Source of the DNA: an uncultured Rhodospirillaceae bacterium
GTDB lineage: Bacteria; Pseudomonadota; Alphaproteobacteria; Rhodospirillales; UBA2165
Length of the DNA stretch: 7,828 bases
Assembly (NCBI GenBank): GCA_913041095.1
Contig: CAJWIB010000117.1
Coordinates: 1 to 7,828 of the forward strand
Direction of reading: 5' to 3'
The stretch's first letter is position 1. Every line of letters starts with the position of its first letter. Made by a program: the position numbers and the translations under genes. Shown here piece after piece: positions 1 through 7,386 of this stretch. The notes beneath the pieces were generated by a model. That model was not told the DNA's origin and ran no database searches. It saw only the letters and a list, made by a program, of their open reading frames with translations.

Positions 1-1478
1 CCGGTGAAGGTGTCGAGGATGTGCAGGATCACCTTGAAGCAATGTCGGAATTGCTGGGTGAGCGCGTATTGATAGGTAATTTCCGTCTCGCCATTGATCG
101 TTGCTTCACCGTGCCGGGGGCAGGGCTGGTGGTGACCGGTGGTGTATTTTCAGGAAAAGTCACCGTCGGCGATCAGCTTATCTTGTCCCCACAAGGTACC
201 AGTGTCCGGGTGCGTGGCATTCATGCGCAAAACCAAGAATCGGAAACCGGAGTGGTCGGCCAACGCTGTGCGGCCAATATCACCGGTGGTGATCTCAATA
301 AAACTGACGTTCATCGTGGAGATTGGCTCCTAGCTGAGAAAGTCCACGATCCGGTGCCGCGCTTTGATGCCCGGCTGCGGGTGCTACCGAGCGAAGGTCG
401 ACCGCTCAAGCATTGGACCCCAGTTCATGTTCACTTAGGCGCCGCCGAAGTGCCGGGTCGGGTCGCCATGCTTGAAGAGAAATTCATTGCACCTGGCGAA
501 AGCGGTTTGGTGCAGATCGTGCTAGATCGTCGCATCGGTGCATTGCGTAACGATGGCTTTGTTATTCGTGACCAATCAGCACAGCGAACCATAGCCGGCG
601 GCCGTATTATTGATCCATTTGGACCAGCTCGCGGTCGCGCCAAGTCGGATCGCATCGCTTTTTTGGCTGCGATGTCCAAGACCGATGCGAATGAAGTGCT
701 GGCGCAATTGTTGGCTCAATCGCCCTTGGGTGTCGATCTGGCTCATTTCTCGGTTGCCTGGAATTTAACGCCGGATGATCAGGCAGCACTTTGGGAAATT
801 GTTGAGATGGTTAAAGTCGGACCGGATGAAAACCCCATCGGGCTGTCGCCGGGACATTTTGCCGCGCTCGGCTCGACAACTATCGACGTGATGCAAGGCT
901 GGCATGGTAATAACCCTGATCGTCCCGGACCCGGTGTTGATGCGCTCCGCCGGATACTGCCGAACCGGTTGCCATTAGCGGTGTTTGAGGGAGTGCTCAG
1001 AAGTCTGGTGTCGGAAAAAAAGATTATGCATTTGGGTGCCAACTATTGCTTGCCGGGGTTTGAGCCCAAACTCGACAGCAAAGATGCTGCCATGTGGAAG
1101 CGGGTGATGCCTGTTCTTGAAAATGGATATACCAAGCCACCAGTAGTACACGCGCTCGCTGAAGAACTTTCACTTGATCATCGCACGCTGGAAAAATTTT
1201 TAGTGAGATCAGCTAAATTGGGTCTGGTATGTCAGGTTGCTAAAAACCGCTTTCTGTTGCCAGAAGCCGTATTGGAACTTGGAGATATCGTCGAAGCCCT
1301 CGGCGCAAATGAAAATACTTTCGGGGTGGTGGAATTTCGCGACCGTAGTAATATTGGCCGCAATCTGGCAATTGAAGTTTTGGAATTCTTTGATAAATCC
1401 GGCTTTACCTGGCGCACTGGTGATGTACGTAAAGTTTTAAAGACAGTATCTGAGGTGTTTGGCGAACTGGCCGAGTAG
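1..1478 (+). CDS. selB: Selenocysteine-specific elongation factor SelB, 5'-truncated by window
   Basis: SelB is the EF-Tu-like factor that carries selenocysteyl-tRNA(Sec) to the ribosome at UGA codons marked by a SECIS hairpin. The reading frame is open from base 3 (GEGVEDVQDHLEAM), so the GTG at 21 is an internal codon and the true start and the GTPase domain (G1-G5 motifs) lie upstream of the window. Visible parts, numbered from base 21: translation-factor beta-barrel domain II at about residues 20-105 (FRLAIDRCFTVPGAGLVVTG, then a segment on inhibitor-free barrel strands with VRVRGIHAQN), domain III at about 110-200 ending in the GGRIIDPFGPARGR stretch, and the winged-helix mRNA-binding tail to residue 485, ending with the SelB-typical FRDRSNIGRNLAIEVLEFFD. 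About 490 codons are present; the full protein would be somewhat above the 614 residues of E. coli SelB. The gene implies that the organism makes selenoproteins. Motifs are seen; domain limits are approximate. Confidence 0.95.
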   Translation, partial: GEGVEDVQDHLEAMSELLGERVLIGNFRLAIDRCFTVPGAGLVVTGGVFSGKVTVGDQLILSPQGTSVRVRGIHAQNQESETGVVGQRCAANITGGDLNKTDVHRGDWLLAEKVHDPVPRFDARLRVLPSEGRPLKHWTPVHVHLGAAEVPGRVAMLEEKFIAPGESGLVQIVLDRRIGALRNDGFVIRDQSAQRTIAGGRIIDPFGPARGRAKSDRIAFLAAMSKTDANEVLAQLLAQSPLGVDLAHFSVAWNLTPDDQAALWEIVEMVKVGPDENPIGLSPGHFAALGSTTIDVMQGWHGNNPDRPGPGVDALRRILPNRLPLAVFEGVLRSLVSEKKIMHLGANYCLPGFEPKLDSKDAAMWKRVMPVLENGYTKPPVVHALAEELSLDHRTLEKFLVRSAKLGLVCQVAKNRFLLPEAVLELGDIVEALGANENTFGVVEFRDRSNIGRNLAIEVLEFFDKSGFTWRTGDVRKVLKTVSEVFGELAE

Positions 1479-1483
1479 GGGAC

Positions 1484-2623
1484 ATGGCAAAAATTCACAT
1501 TCAGGGCTGGCGCTTTATCAATCATTCCTATGCGCTGGTGAACCAGCATCAGATACTAGCTTTGCTGCGCCGTGGAGATATCGATATTTCGTTTGAAGAA
1601 TTGCCACTTTTTGATCCGAACTGGCGGCAATCAAAGACAGGATTTGATGATGTCTCGTTGCAACAGCTTGATGAACTCTCAAACGACAAAGTCAATGCCG
1701 ATGTGGTTATCCGCTATTGGTTTCCCTATGATTTTACACCTGCGGGTGACCAACCCACCTTTGTTTTCGGCACGTCAGAGTTTAGTGCCCTTAGTTCTGA
1801 TCAGATCAAAGATGGGCAAAATATAATGGATGCCCTGGCCGGCAATGACACCCAAATTTTGACACCGTCAACTTGGTCCAAGCAGGGTTTCGTCAATTCG
1901 GGTGTCGACGACAGCCGTATCCATATTGTGCCCCATGGTATAGATACCAACATTTTTTACCCTGATCCAAACATTGACCGGCAGGGCATACGGGAAAGGC
2001 TCGGAGCCGGGGACAACAACTTTTTATTTCTGAATATCGGTGCGATGACGACCAATAAAGGGATCGAACAGCTCCTGGCTGCTTTCACCCGCCATCGTCA
2101 AAGCAATCCCAATGCACTGCTGATTTTAAAAGGGCAGGACAATCTTTATGGATCTGGCGGCAAGCTCAACAAGCGCTTGAGCGCAGTAGCCGAGGCCCAA
2201 GGCGTTGCACTTGAGGAAATTCTCGGTGGCTTGCGTTACATTGGTGATGATTTTGCCCCGGAAAAAATGGCCGATCTTTACCGCGTCGCCGATGCTTATG
2301 TATCCCCTTATCTCTCCGAAGGATTTAATTTGCCAGTCCTGGAAGCGATTGCGAGCGGCTTGCCTATAATTTGTACCGCCGGTGGGCCGACCGAGGACTT
2401 CTGTAGCGACCAGTTTTGTCTCAAGATCGACAGCGAGCTCGCTGATTATTCACAAGGCCGCCAGTTTTTGTCGCCAAATATCAATCACTTAATATCTCTG
2501 ATGGAACGCGTGCAGGGCGATGATGCCTTTCGCCAACAAGCCGCCAGCGCCGGCCCGGCTCGGGCTCAAGAGAAATTTACCTGGGATGCTGTCGTCGAGC
2601 GCCTAATTTCTGTTATTCTTTAA
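1484..2623 (+). CDS. GT-B fold glycosyltransferase, family 4-like
   Basis: A 379-residue cytosolic or membrane-associated glycosyltransferase that would move a sugar from a nucleotide-sugar donor to an unknown acceptor. The donor-binding C-terminal Rossmann domain is clear: VPHGIDTNIFYP at residues 149-160, the strand and loop NIGAMTTNKGIEQLLAAF at 184-201 (K192 in the usual phosphate-contacting region), and the E-x7-E motif SEGFNLPVLE with E279 and E287, typical of retaining GT4 enzymes. The N-terminal half (acceptor domain) is less conserved. There is no signal peptide or membrane helix. The ATG lies 5 bases after the selB stop; the run AGGGG (1477-1481) overlapping that stop is a possible ribosome binding site but sits only 2 bases from the ATG, so translation may be coupled to selB. 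The sugar, acceptor and link to its neighbours cannot be read from the sequence. Family is confident, substrate unknown. Confidence 0.85.
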   Translation: MAKIHIQGWRFINHSYALVNQHQILALLRRGDIDISFEELPLFDPNWRQSKTGFDDVSLQQLDELSNDKVNADVVIRYWFPYDFTPAGDQPTFVFGTSEFSALSSDQIKDGQNIMDALAGNDTQILTPSTWSKQGFVNSGVDDSRIHIVPHGIDTNIFYPDPNIDRQGIRERLGAGDNNFLFLNIGAMTTNKGIEQLLAAFTRHRQSNPNALLILKGQDNLYGSGGKLNKRLSAVAEAQGVALEEILGGLRYIGDDFAPEKMADLYRVADAYVSPYLSEGFNLPVLEAIASGLPIICTAGGPTEDFCSDQFCLKIDSELADYSQGRQFLSPNINHLISLMERVQGDDAFRQQAASAGPARAQEKFTWDAVVERLISVIL

Positions 2624-2637
2624 ATATACGGCTGATC

Positions 2638-2641
2638 GGAG
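2638..2641 (+). promoter_or_regulatory. Ribosome binding site of the ynfA-like gene
   Basis: GGAG lies 7 bases before the ATG at 2649. It favours this start over the in-frame ATG at 2661 (Met5 of the protein). The 25-base gap after the glycosyltransferase holds no hairpin terminator, so the gene is probably read through from upstream. Confidence 0.7.
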
Positions 2642-2648
2642 TTAAATA

Positions 2649-2990
2649 ATGACGGTATTTATGACGGCGCTGGTTTATGTCGGTGCAGCGGTGGCGGAAA
2701 TCGCCGGCAGTTTTACCTTCTGGGCATGGTTGCGGCTCGATAAATCGATCCTTTGGGTATTGCCGGGTATTGTGTCATTGATCATATTTGCCGCTTTGCT
2801 GACTCGCATCGATGCAGCTTTTGCCGGACGCGCATTTGCCGCTTACGGCGGCGTCTATATCATGGCATCGCTGGCCTGGTTGTGGCGGATCGAAGGTATG
2901 CGGCCCGACCGCTGGGATTTAATCGGTGGGGCGATCTGCCTGATTGGCGCTGCGGTCATTATTTTTGGCCCGCGGGGAACGATTGCCTAA
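2649..2990 (+). CDS. ynfA: YnfA/UPF0060 family inner-membrane protein
   Basis: A 113-residue integral membrane protein of the YnfA (UPF0060) family, usually about 108 residues long. Four membrane helices are visible at about residues 5-25, 32-51, 60-79 and 88-107. The family signatures are present: AEIAGSFTFWAWLR near the N-terminus, AFAAYGGVYIMASLAWLW in helix 3, and the segment RPDRWDLIGGAICLIGAAVI in helix 4. The family is distantly similar in topology to small multidrug resistance (SMR) transporters, and drug or cation efflux has been proposed for some members, but the role is not settled. It is the last gene of the selB-glycosyltransferase run, and its TAA stop overlaps the stop codon of the convergent oxidoreductase gene. 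The family call is firm, the function is not. Confidence 0.92.
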   Translation: MTVFMTALVYVGAAVAEIAGSFTFWAWLRLDKSILWVLPGIVSLIIFAALLTRIDAAFAGRAFAAYGGVYIMASLAWLWRIEGMRPDRWDLIGGAICLIGAAVIIFGPRGTIA

Positions 2991-4582
2991 ATCTTGATCG
3001 GAGCGGCGAATTTACCCGAACCGCGATGCGGATATTTAGCCAAAGCGTAGTTTTGCTGATGACAGGCACGCGTAATTACGACAGCTTTCCACAATACGCC
3101 ACCGGCGATAGTGAAAAAGCCGGCAGCCACCCAAATTGGCACCTCGGCATTTACCAGCAAGGTGCCAAATAAGATAAACGGCAGCACATGGGCGATAATA
3201 TGCAGCTTCGGTGTAATAACGCCAAGAATACGCCGGTCAATCGGTCCAATACCCCAGATTTTGGCATTGCCAATATAACGCCGCCACAGATAAGCGTTGA
3301 CCAGCACCAGCAACATGCCCAGCACCGGTACGGCAACTGGCGAGGGTAATTGATCACCCCATTTCGAGAATATCAGCGTCAACAGTGCGGTGCCTTCCAG
3401 CAAGCCTGTGGCGACCAGCATCATCGGCATTTGGGCAACCCGCCAGGTTGGAATACCTTTGCCGGCATGTAAAATGCGGCCCTGGCAATAGAGAAAGCCC
3501 AAGGCACCCAAGGCGGCAATGCCGTGGAATACGGGGTTGGGCTGAAAGAAATCGGCAAAGACTGCCAGATAAAACACACCAACCGCATAAATTTCCCTCG
3601 ACATCCAAGAGGTTTGAGGCCGCAAGATGGCATAGGGTGCGCGTAATTTACGGCCGATCTTAAGCCAGACAAAAAACAAGCCAATAGCCATGATGACGCC
3701 GGCGCCGATATTAATATTGACCAGGTACCGATCTTCAAAGTTTTTTAAGAAGAAACTCAAAAAATACGCCATAACGACAGCGCCAGAGCCAATGCCACCC
3801 ATAATAAAGTTCATCGCCGCTCGCATATCCCAGAAGGTTTGGCGCCGACCGACTAAAGCATGCTCCAGATCAGACAACGCTTCATCACCCAATTCATCTT
3901 CGACGGGCGCACGGCCCGGCACAGCAGGGGTTTCAACTAAATATTTAATCTGAGGGTCGGCACCCAGCTCAGGATGCATTTGGAAGTAATCCCGTTCGTT
4001 TACCAAACGGGAGACCTCACTTGTCGGATCATTGAAGTCGCCGAACTGAATGGCGGCGGAAATGCAAGACGCTGCGCAAACAGGCGTGACTTCGGGATCA
4101 ACGCCCGGTTTAAGCCCAACGGCCAATCCCTCATCAATCCGGTCGATACAGAAAGTGCATTTCTGAGCAACGCCAAAACGATCTTTATGGGCGACGGCTT
4201 CTTCCTGGATGGTCTGCTCGCCGTAATAATATTCCTGTTTATGAACGATGGTCCGCGCTTGATAGGGGCAAGCGACAGCGCAAGAGGCGCAACCGATGCA
4301 GCGATCATAGTCCATGGTGACCAACCCGTCTTCACGCTGTTTGGTGGCGCCGGTGGGGCAGACGGGAACGCAGGGTGGCTCATTGCAATGTTGGCAGCCA
4401 ACCACCATGAAAAGACGCTCCACATCGGGAAATTTACCGGATTCAACATCCAATACTTTGCGCCATTGTATGCCGGGTACAGTGTCATTGGCGTGTTTGC
4501 AGGCGATAGTGCAGGTTTGACAACCGACGCAACGGTTAATATCGACGGTCATACCCCATCGTTTTTTACTTATTTCATTCAT
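2987..4582 (-). CDS. Fused iron-sulfur subunit and DmsC/NrfD-like membrane anchor of a Mo oxidoreductase (PadC-PadD-like)
   Basis: A 531-residue electron-transfer and quinone-linking subunit. Residues 1-185 form a DmsB/PadC-like ferredoxin domain with all sixteen ligands for four [4Fe-4S] clusters: C18/C21/C24/C28, C63/C66/C71/C75, C95/C98/C101/C105 and C142/C145/C169/C173. An acidic linker (about 205-245) leads to eight predicted membrane helices at about 256-279, 287-309, 329-346, 351-371, 383-405, 413-432, 460-479 and 482-505, as in DmsC-type anchors that exchange electrons with the quinone pool. There is no signal peptide, so the cluster domain should face the cytoplasm. In most relatives these are two genes; here they are one unbroken frame. 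The start ATG overlaps the TGA of the catalytic gene (ATGA), which points to translational coupling and a 1:1 complex. The TAG stop overlaps the ynfA stop. Domain content is certain; the phenylacetyl-CoA oxidoreductase link is inferred from the partner gene. Confidence 0.88.
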   Translation of the reverse strand: MNEISKKRWGMTVDINRCVGCQTCTIACKHANDTVPGIQWRKVLDVESGKFPDVERLFMVVGCQHCNEPPCVPVCPTGATKQREDGLVTMDYDRCIGCASCAVACPYQARTIVHKQEYYYGEQTIQEEAVAHKDRFGVAQKCTFCIDRIDEGLAVGLKPGVDPEVTPVCAASCISAAIQFGDFNDPTSEVSRLVNERDYFQMHPELGADPQIKYLVETPAVPGRAPVEDELGDEALSDLEHALVGRRQTFWDMRAAMNFIMGGIGSGAVVMAYFLSFFLKNFEDRYLVNINIGAGVIMAIGLFFVWLKIGRKLRAPYAILRPQTSWMSREIYAVGVFYLAVFADFFQPNPVFHGIAALGALGFLYCQGRILHAGKGIPTWRVAQMPMMLVATGLLEGTALLTLIFSKWGDQLPSPVAVPVLGMLLVLVNAYLWRRYIGNAKIWGIGPIDRRILGVITPKLHIIAHVLPFILFGTLLVNAEVPIWVAAGFFTIAGGVLWKAVVITRACHQQNYALAKYPHRGSGKFAAPIKI

Positions 4583-7356
4583 GCTGGGGACGCACTTTCA
4601 ACGTGTCGTTCGGATCGTTTTGAGCCAGAGCCCTTGGTCACCTTGATCCGCGCATAATCTGCGCCACTGCCCGTGGAATCCGTCAGTTTGACCGACAACG
4701 ACGTCAGAGAATTGAGGCTGGCGAGTTTGAGGTCTTTGGCAAAAGGTGTTTTCCAATGATCAAATTGACCGATCATCAATACTATATCTGGCCGAATGCC
4801 TTCCCTGAGGACTGCATAGCCTTTGGTCGAGCCAGTGATGGATTCCAGATTGACGGGATCGCCTTCTTCAATACCCATCTCCCGCGCTTTAGTAGTATTA
4901 ATGATCACACCTTTGTGGCCGGTTATATTCTGCGCCACTTCATTGATCATGGGAATGCCGACGTTGGAGCCCCAGGAATATTGCATGGAGCGGGATGTCA
5001 GACCGATAAAAGGATAATCGTCAGGATCGCCACCATTTTCCATGACATGTTCTGACCAAATGTCGGGGAAAGGTTTATAGGTTGGCATGGGTTCGTATTC
5101 TTTCAGCTGTTCGTCCCACCATTCGACGCCAATTTCATGCAGACGATTGGCCAGTTGAGTGCCATGGCGCAGGATACGTTCCTGATAGGGCAGCTCGAAG
5201 CGGATGCTATTTTCCTTAAGGTGAGGATAGAGGAACCATTTTTTCTCTGGATAAGGTTTCATCATAAACCCGTTTTCCTTGAACCATTCAAGGTTATGGA
5301 TTTCCTCACCGTCTGAAAGTCCGTGGCTCGCAGCCAAGGCCGACTGTTCCCAGATTTCTTCTCGGGTATTGGGCCGGTCTTCGTCAATCGAGTAGTTGAA
5401 TTGACCCGTCTGCAATCGAATGCCATGAGCGCCTTTGTTGATGGCGACATTGTATTCTTTCAATAAGCCAGAACGGTTGGCGATTTCAGTAGAGATATCG
5501 GTCATATCCATACTGTCGACAACTTTGTCGCCTACCGGTTGGCGGATGGTATAGCCTTCATCCTTCCAAAACTGCTCGACGAATTTAGTGCTGCCCAATT
5601 GGATTATTTGCAAACTTTCCAAATCCGTGGAGTCCGGCAGGATGATGTCCGCCATGTGGTTGGTTTCGTCCGGTGTATAGGCGAAAGCTACGGTAAAGGG
5701 AAATTCCGCTACTCGTTCAGCTACTTCCGGTGCATTCCAGGACGAGATTGCCGGATTGGTTTTATAACAGAACCAGAGATCGGGCTTAGTCGGTTTGGGC
5801 CAATTTTTCGGCGGCTCTTTCTGAAACAGCCAGGGTAAATGAGCAGGGCCCAAGGCAGCCGACCAGGGCGAGTCGCCCACTAGTGGCACCAGGGTCTTAT
5901 AGGCGTTCCGTATATGGGGATTTTTCGTCCAGCCTTCTTTGGTGGTTTCGTTGAAGGGGAACTTCATAAAACCGTCGTTGTTTCGGATGGCGGATTTTGT
6001 CCTGTCGTCAGACGGCCGGTTCAGTTTAACATTGGTGCCCAGGGTGCCACCGGGTACTTCGAGCGCCCCCACCAAGGTCAGCAGCATAGTGCGCGCCCAA
6101 CAACAATGGTAAGCACCCCAGCCATTATTAACAGTCTTACCTAGCACCACGGCGACCGGTCGAAAGGGCATGGTCTTGCCTTCGATTTCGATGGTCTCAC
6201 CGATACTGGCGGCGGCTAGATATTCGTCGGCAATCTTACGGATACGCTCTGCCGGTACGTCGCATTCTTCGGCAGCCCATTCAGGCGTATAGGTGGCCAT
6301 ATGATCCAGCAATTTTTGGAACGCAGGTTGGACCACTATGGATTCGTGGTTCCATTCCTGATCATCGGCGCCGATTTCAAGGCCGGAGCAGGTGAAGTTG
6401 CCTTCCATCGCCGGATCGATAATTTTTGAATCGAAGATCTTGGCCCTGCTGTCCGACATGTCATAGATCAGCGGTTTACGGGAACTGGGATCTCTCAGGA
6501 AATAACCATTCGGTCCGATAAGGTAAGGGGAATTGGTGTCATCGGTCAGGCGTTCAACATCGCAAACGTCGCGCCAATTGCGCCCGATAATCATGTGATT
6601 GATCAGGGCGAACAGGAATGCCGCATCGGTCTTGGGCTTTATGGGCAGCCACTCGCCCGAAAGCGCGCCAGTAATGGAGAGATGAGGTTCAACCTGGACC
6701 CTCTTCATGCCGCGGACACGGGCGTCGGCGTGGCGTCTGATACCGGCGACGCCACCCGAGGCATCGCCGTTGTCGCCGCAGGATATGACATAATTTACCC
6801 GAGGCGTATCGGCGGAGACGATAAAGGCCCGGTGCCAAAGTTCGCCGTACAGATGTTCGGCATGAGTGCATTTGACGCCCTGACCGGCACCAAAGCCTAA
6901 ATCAACCTGTTTAAGGGCAGACAGTAAGGCGGGAAAGGTGCCCATGTATTGAGTCGGCGTTCCGCCGCCGCCAAAGCTGGCGGCAATGCGTGGATAGCCG
7001 GATTTGTCGGTCAAACCCGTATTGTGGATTTCCTTAATCTTTCCGGCGATGGCGTCCAGCGCTTCATCCCAGGTTATGGGAACGAAGCCCGGGTCCTGAT
7101 CCCGGCCCTTTTTCGGGTTGCTCCGCTTCATGGGTTGTCTGACCCGGTTGGGATTATAGGTCTTCTGGATTAGGCCGAACGCCCTGACGCAAACCCGTCC
7201 GCATCCCGGATGTTTATCACTGATGGCGTAGTTGGACTCAATACGCGTCGCCACGCCATTTTCTACTTCGACCTTGAGAAGATCGGGTCCGGAAACACAC
7301 TGATAGCAGAATGTGGCGACCGATTTCTTGATTGAATCTTTCGTGGCTTGATCCAT
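4579..7356 (-). CDS. Molybdopterin oxidoreductase catalytic subunit, phenylacetyl-CoA:acceptor oxidoreductase (PadB)-like
   Basis: A 925-residue catalytic subunit of the DMSO reductase superfamily, binding a bis-MGD molybdenum (or tungsten) cofactor. In order: an N-terminal Fe-S segment (about 15-60) with C17, C20, C52 and C56; the molybdopterin oxidoreductase core (about 70-640) with GQGVKCTHAEHLYGELWHRA at 158-177, where C163 is the likely Mo ligand, and a later FCYKTNPAISSWNAPE and NHMADIILPDSTDLES typical of the superfamily; and the C-terminal dinucleotide-binding barrel (about 783-915) starting FIGLTSRSMQYSWGSN. No twin-arginine signal is present, so the active site should be cytoplasmic, which suits a CoA thioester substrate. 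The size matches the roughly 93 kDa subunit known for the Thauera enzyme, which turns phenylacetyl-CoA into phenylglyoxylate. The upstream gap of 30 bases has only a weak GAAAG (7366-7370), so translation probably depends on the preceding gene. Superfamily is certain; the Pad-like assignment and substrate are inference, and another arylacetyl- or acyl-CoA is possible. Confidence 0.85.
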   Translation of the reverse strand: MDQATKDSIKKSVATFCYQCVSGPDLLKVEVENGVATRIESNYAISDKHPGCGRVCVRAFGLIQKTYNPNRVRQPMKRSNPKKGRDQDPGFVPITWDEALDAIAGKIKEIHNTGLTDKSGYPRIAASFGGGGTPTQYMGTFPALLSALKQVDLGFGAGQGVKCTHAEHLYGELWHRAFIVSADTPRVNYVISCGDNGDASGGVAGIRRHADARVRGMKRVQVEPHLSITGALSGEWLPIKPKTDAAFLFALINHMIIGRNWRDVCDVERLTDDTNSPYLIGPNGYFLRDPSSRKPLIYDMSDSRAKIFDSKIIDPAMEGNFTCSGLEIGADDQEWNHESIVVQPAFQKLLDHMATYTPEWAAEECDVPAERIRKIADEYLAAASIGETIEIEGKTMPFRPVAVVLGKTVNNGWGAYHCCWARTMLLTLVGALEVPGGTLGTNVKLNRPSDDRTKSAIRNNDGFMKFPFNETTKEGWTKNPHIRNAYKTLVPLVGDSPWSAALGPAHLPWLFQKEPPKNWPKPTKPDLWFCYKTNPAISSWNAPEVAERVAEFPFTVAFAYTPDETNHMADIILPDSTDLESLQIIQLGSTKFVEQFWKDEGYTIRQPVGDKVVDSMDMTDISTEIANRSGLLKEYNVAINKGAHGIRLQTGQFNYSIDEDRPNTREEIWEQSALAASHGLSDGEEIHNLEWFKENGFMMKPYPEKKWFLYPHLKENSIRFELPYQERILRHGTQLANRLHEIGVEWWDEQLKEYEPMPTYKPFPDIWSEHVMENGGDPDDYPFIGLTSRSMQYSWGSNVGIPMINEVAQNITGHKGVIINTTKAREMGIEEGDPVNLESITGSTKGYAVLREGIRPDIVLMIGQFDHWKTPFAKDLKLASLNSLTSLSVKLTDSTGSGADYARIKVTKGSGSKRSERHVESASPA

Positions 7357-7386
7357 CAGAGCAAACTTTCAAAATTTAGTCGCGCG

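Noticed and set aside
21..23. GTG as the start of selB
   Set aside because: The frame stays open to the window edge with GEGVED before it, which fits the end of the SelB GTPase domain. The protein would otherwise lack its GTPase.
2738..2749. CGATAAATCGAT, repeated at 7449-7460, as a possible operator pair
   Set aside because: Both copies lie inside coding sequence, and a shared 12-mer is expected by chance in a window of this size.
3824..3826. Internal ATG (Met253 of the fused subunit) as a separate start for the membrane anchor
   Set aside because: It sits close to where a free-standing anchor protein might begin, but no ribosome binding site precedes it and the frame from the Fe-S domain is unbroken.
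3974..4657. Long plus-strand open frame of 227 codons antisense to the Fe-S domain and the end of the Mo enzyme
   Set aside because: It mirrors a strongly conserved Fe-S coding region on the other strand, has no recognisable domain and spans two real genes. It is a shadow frame.
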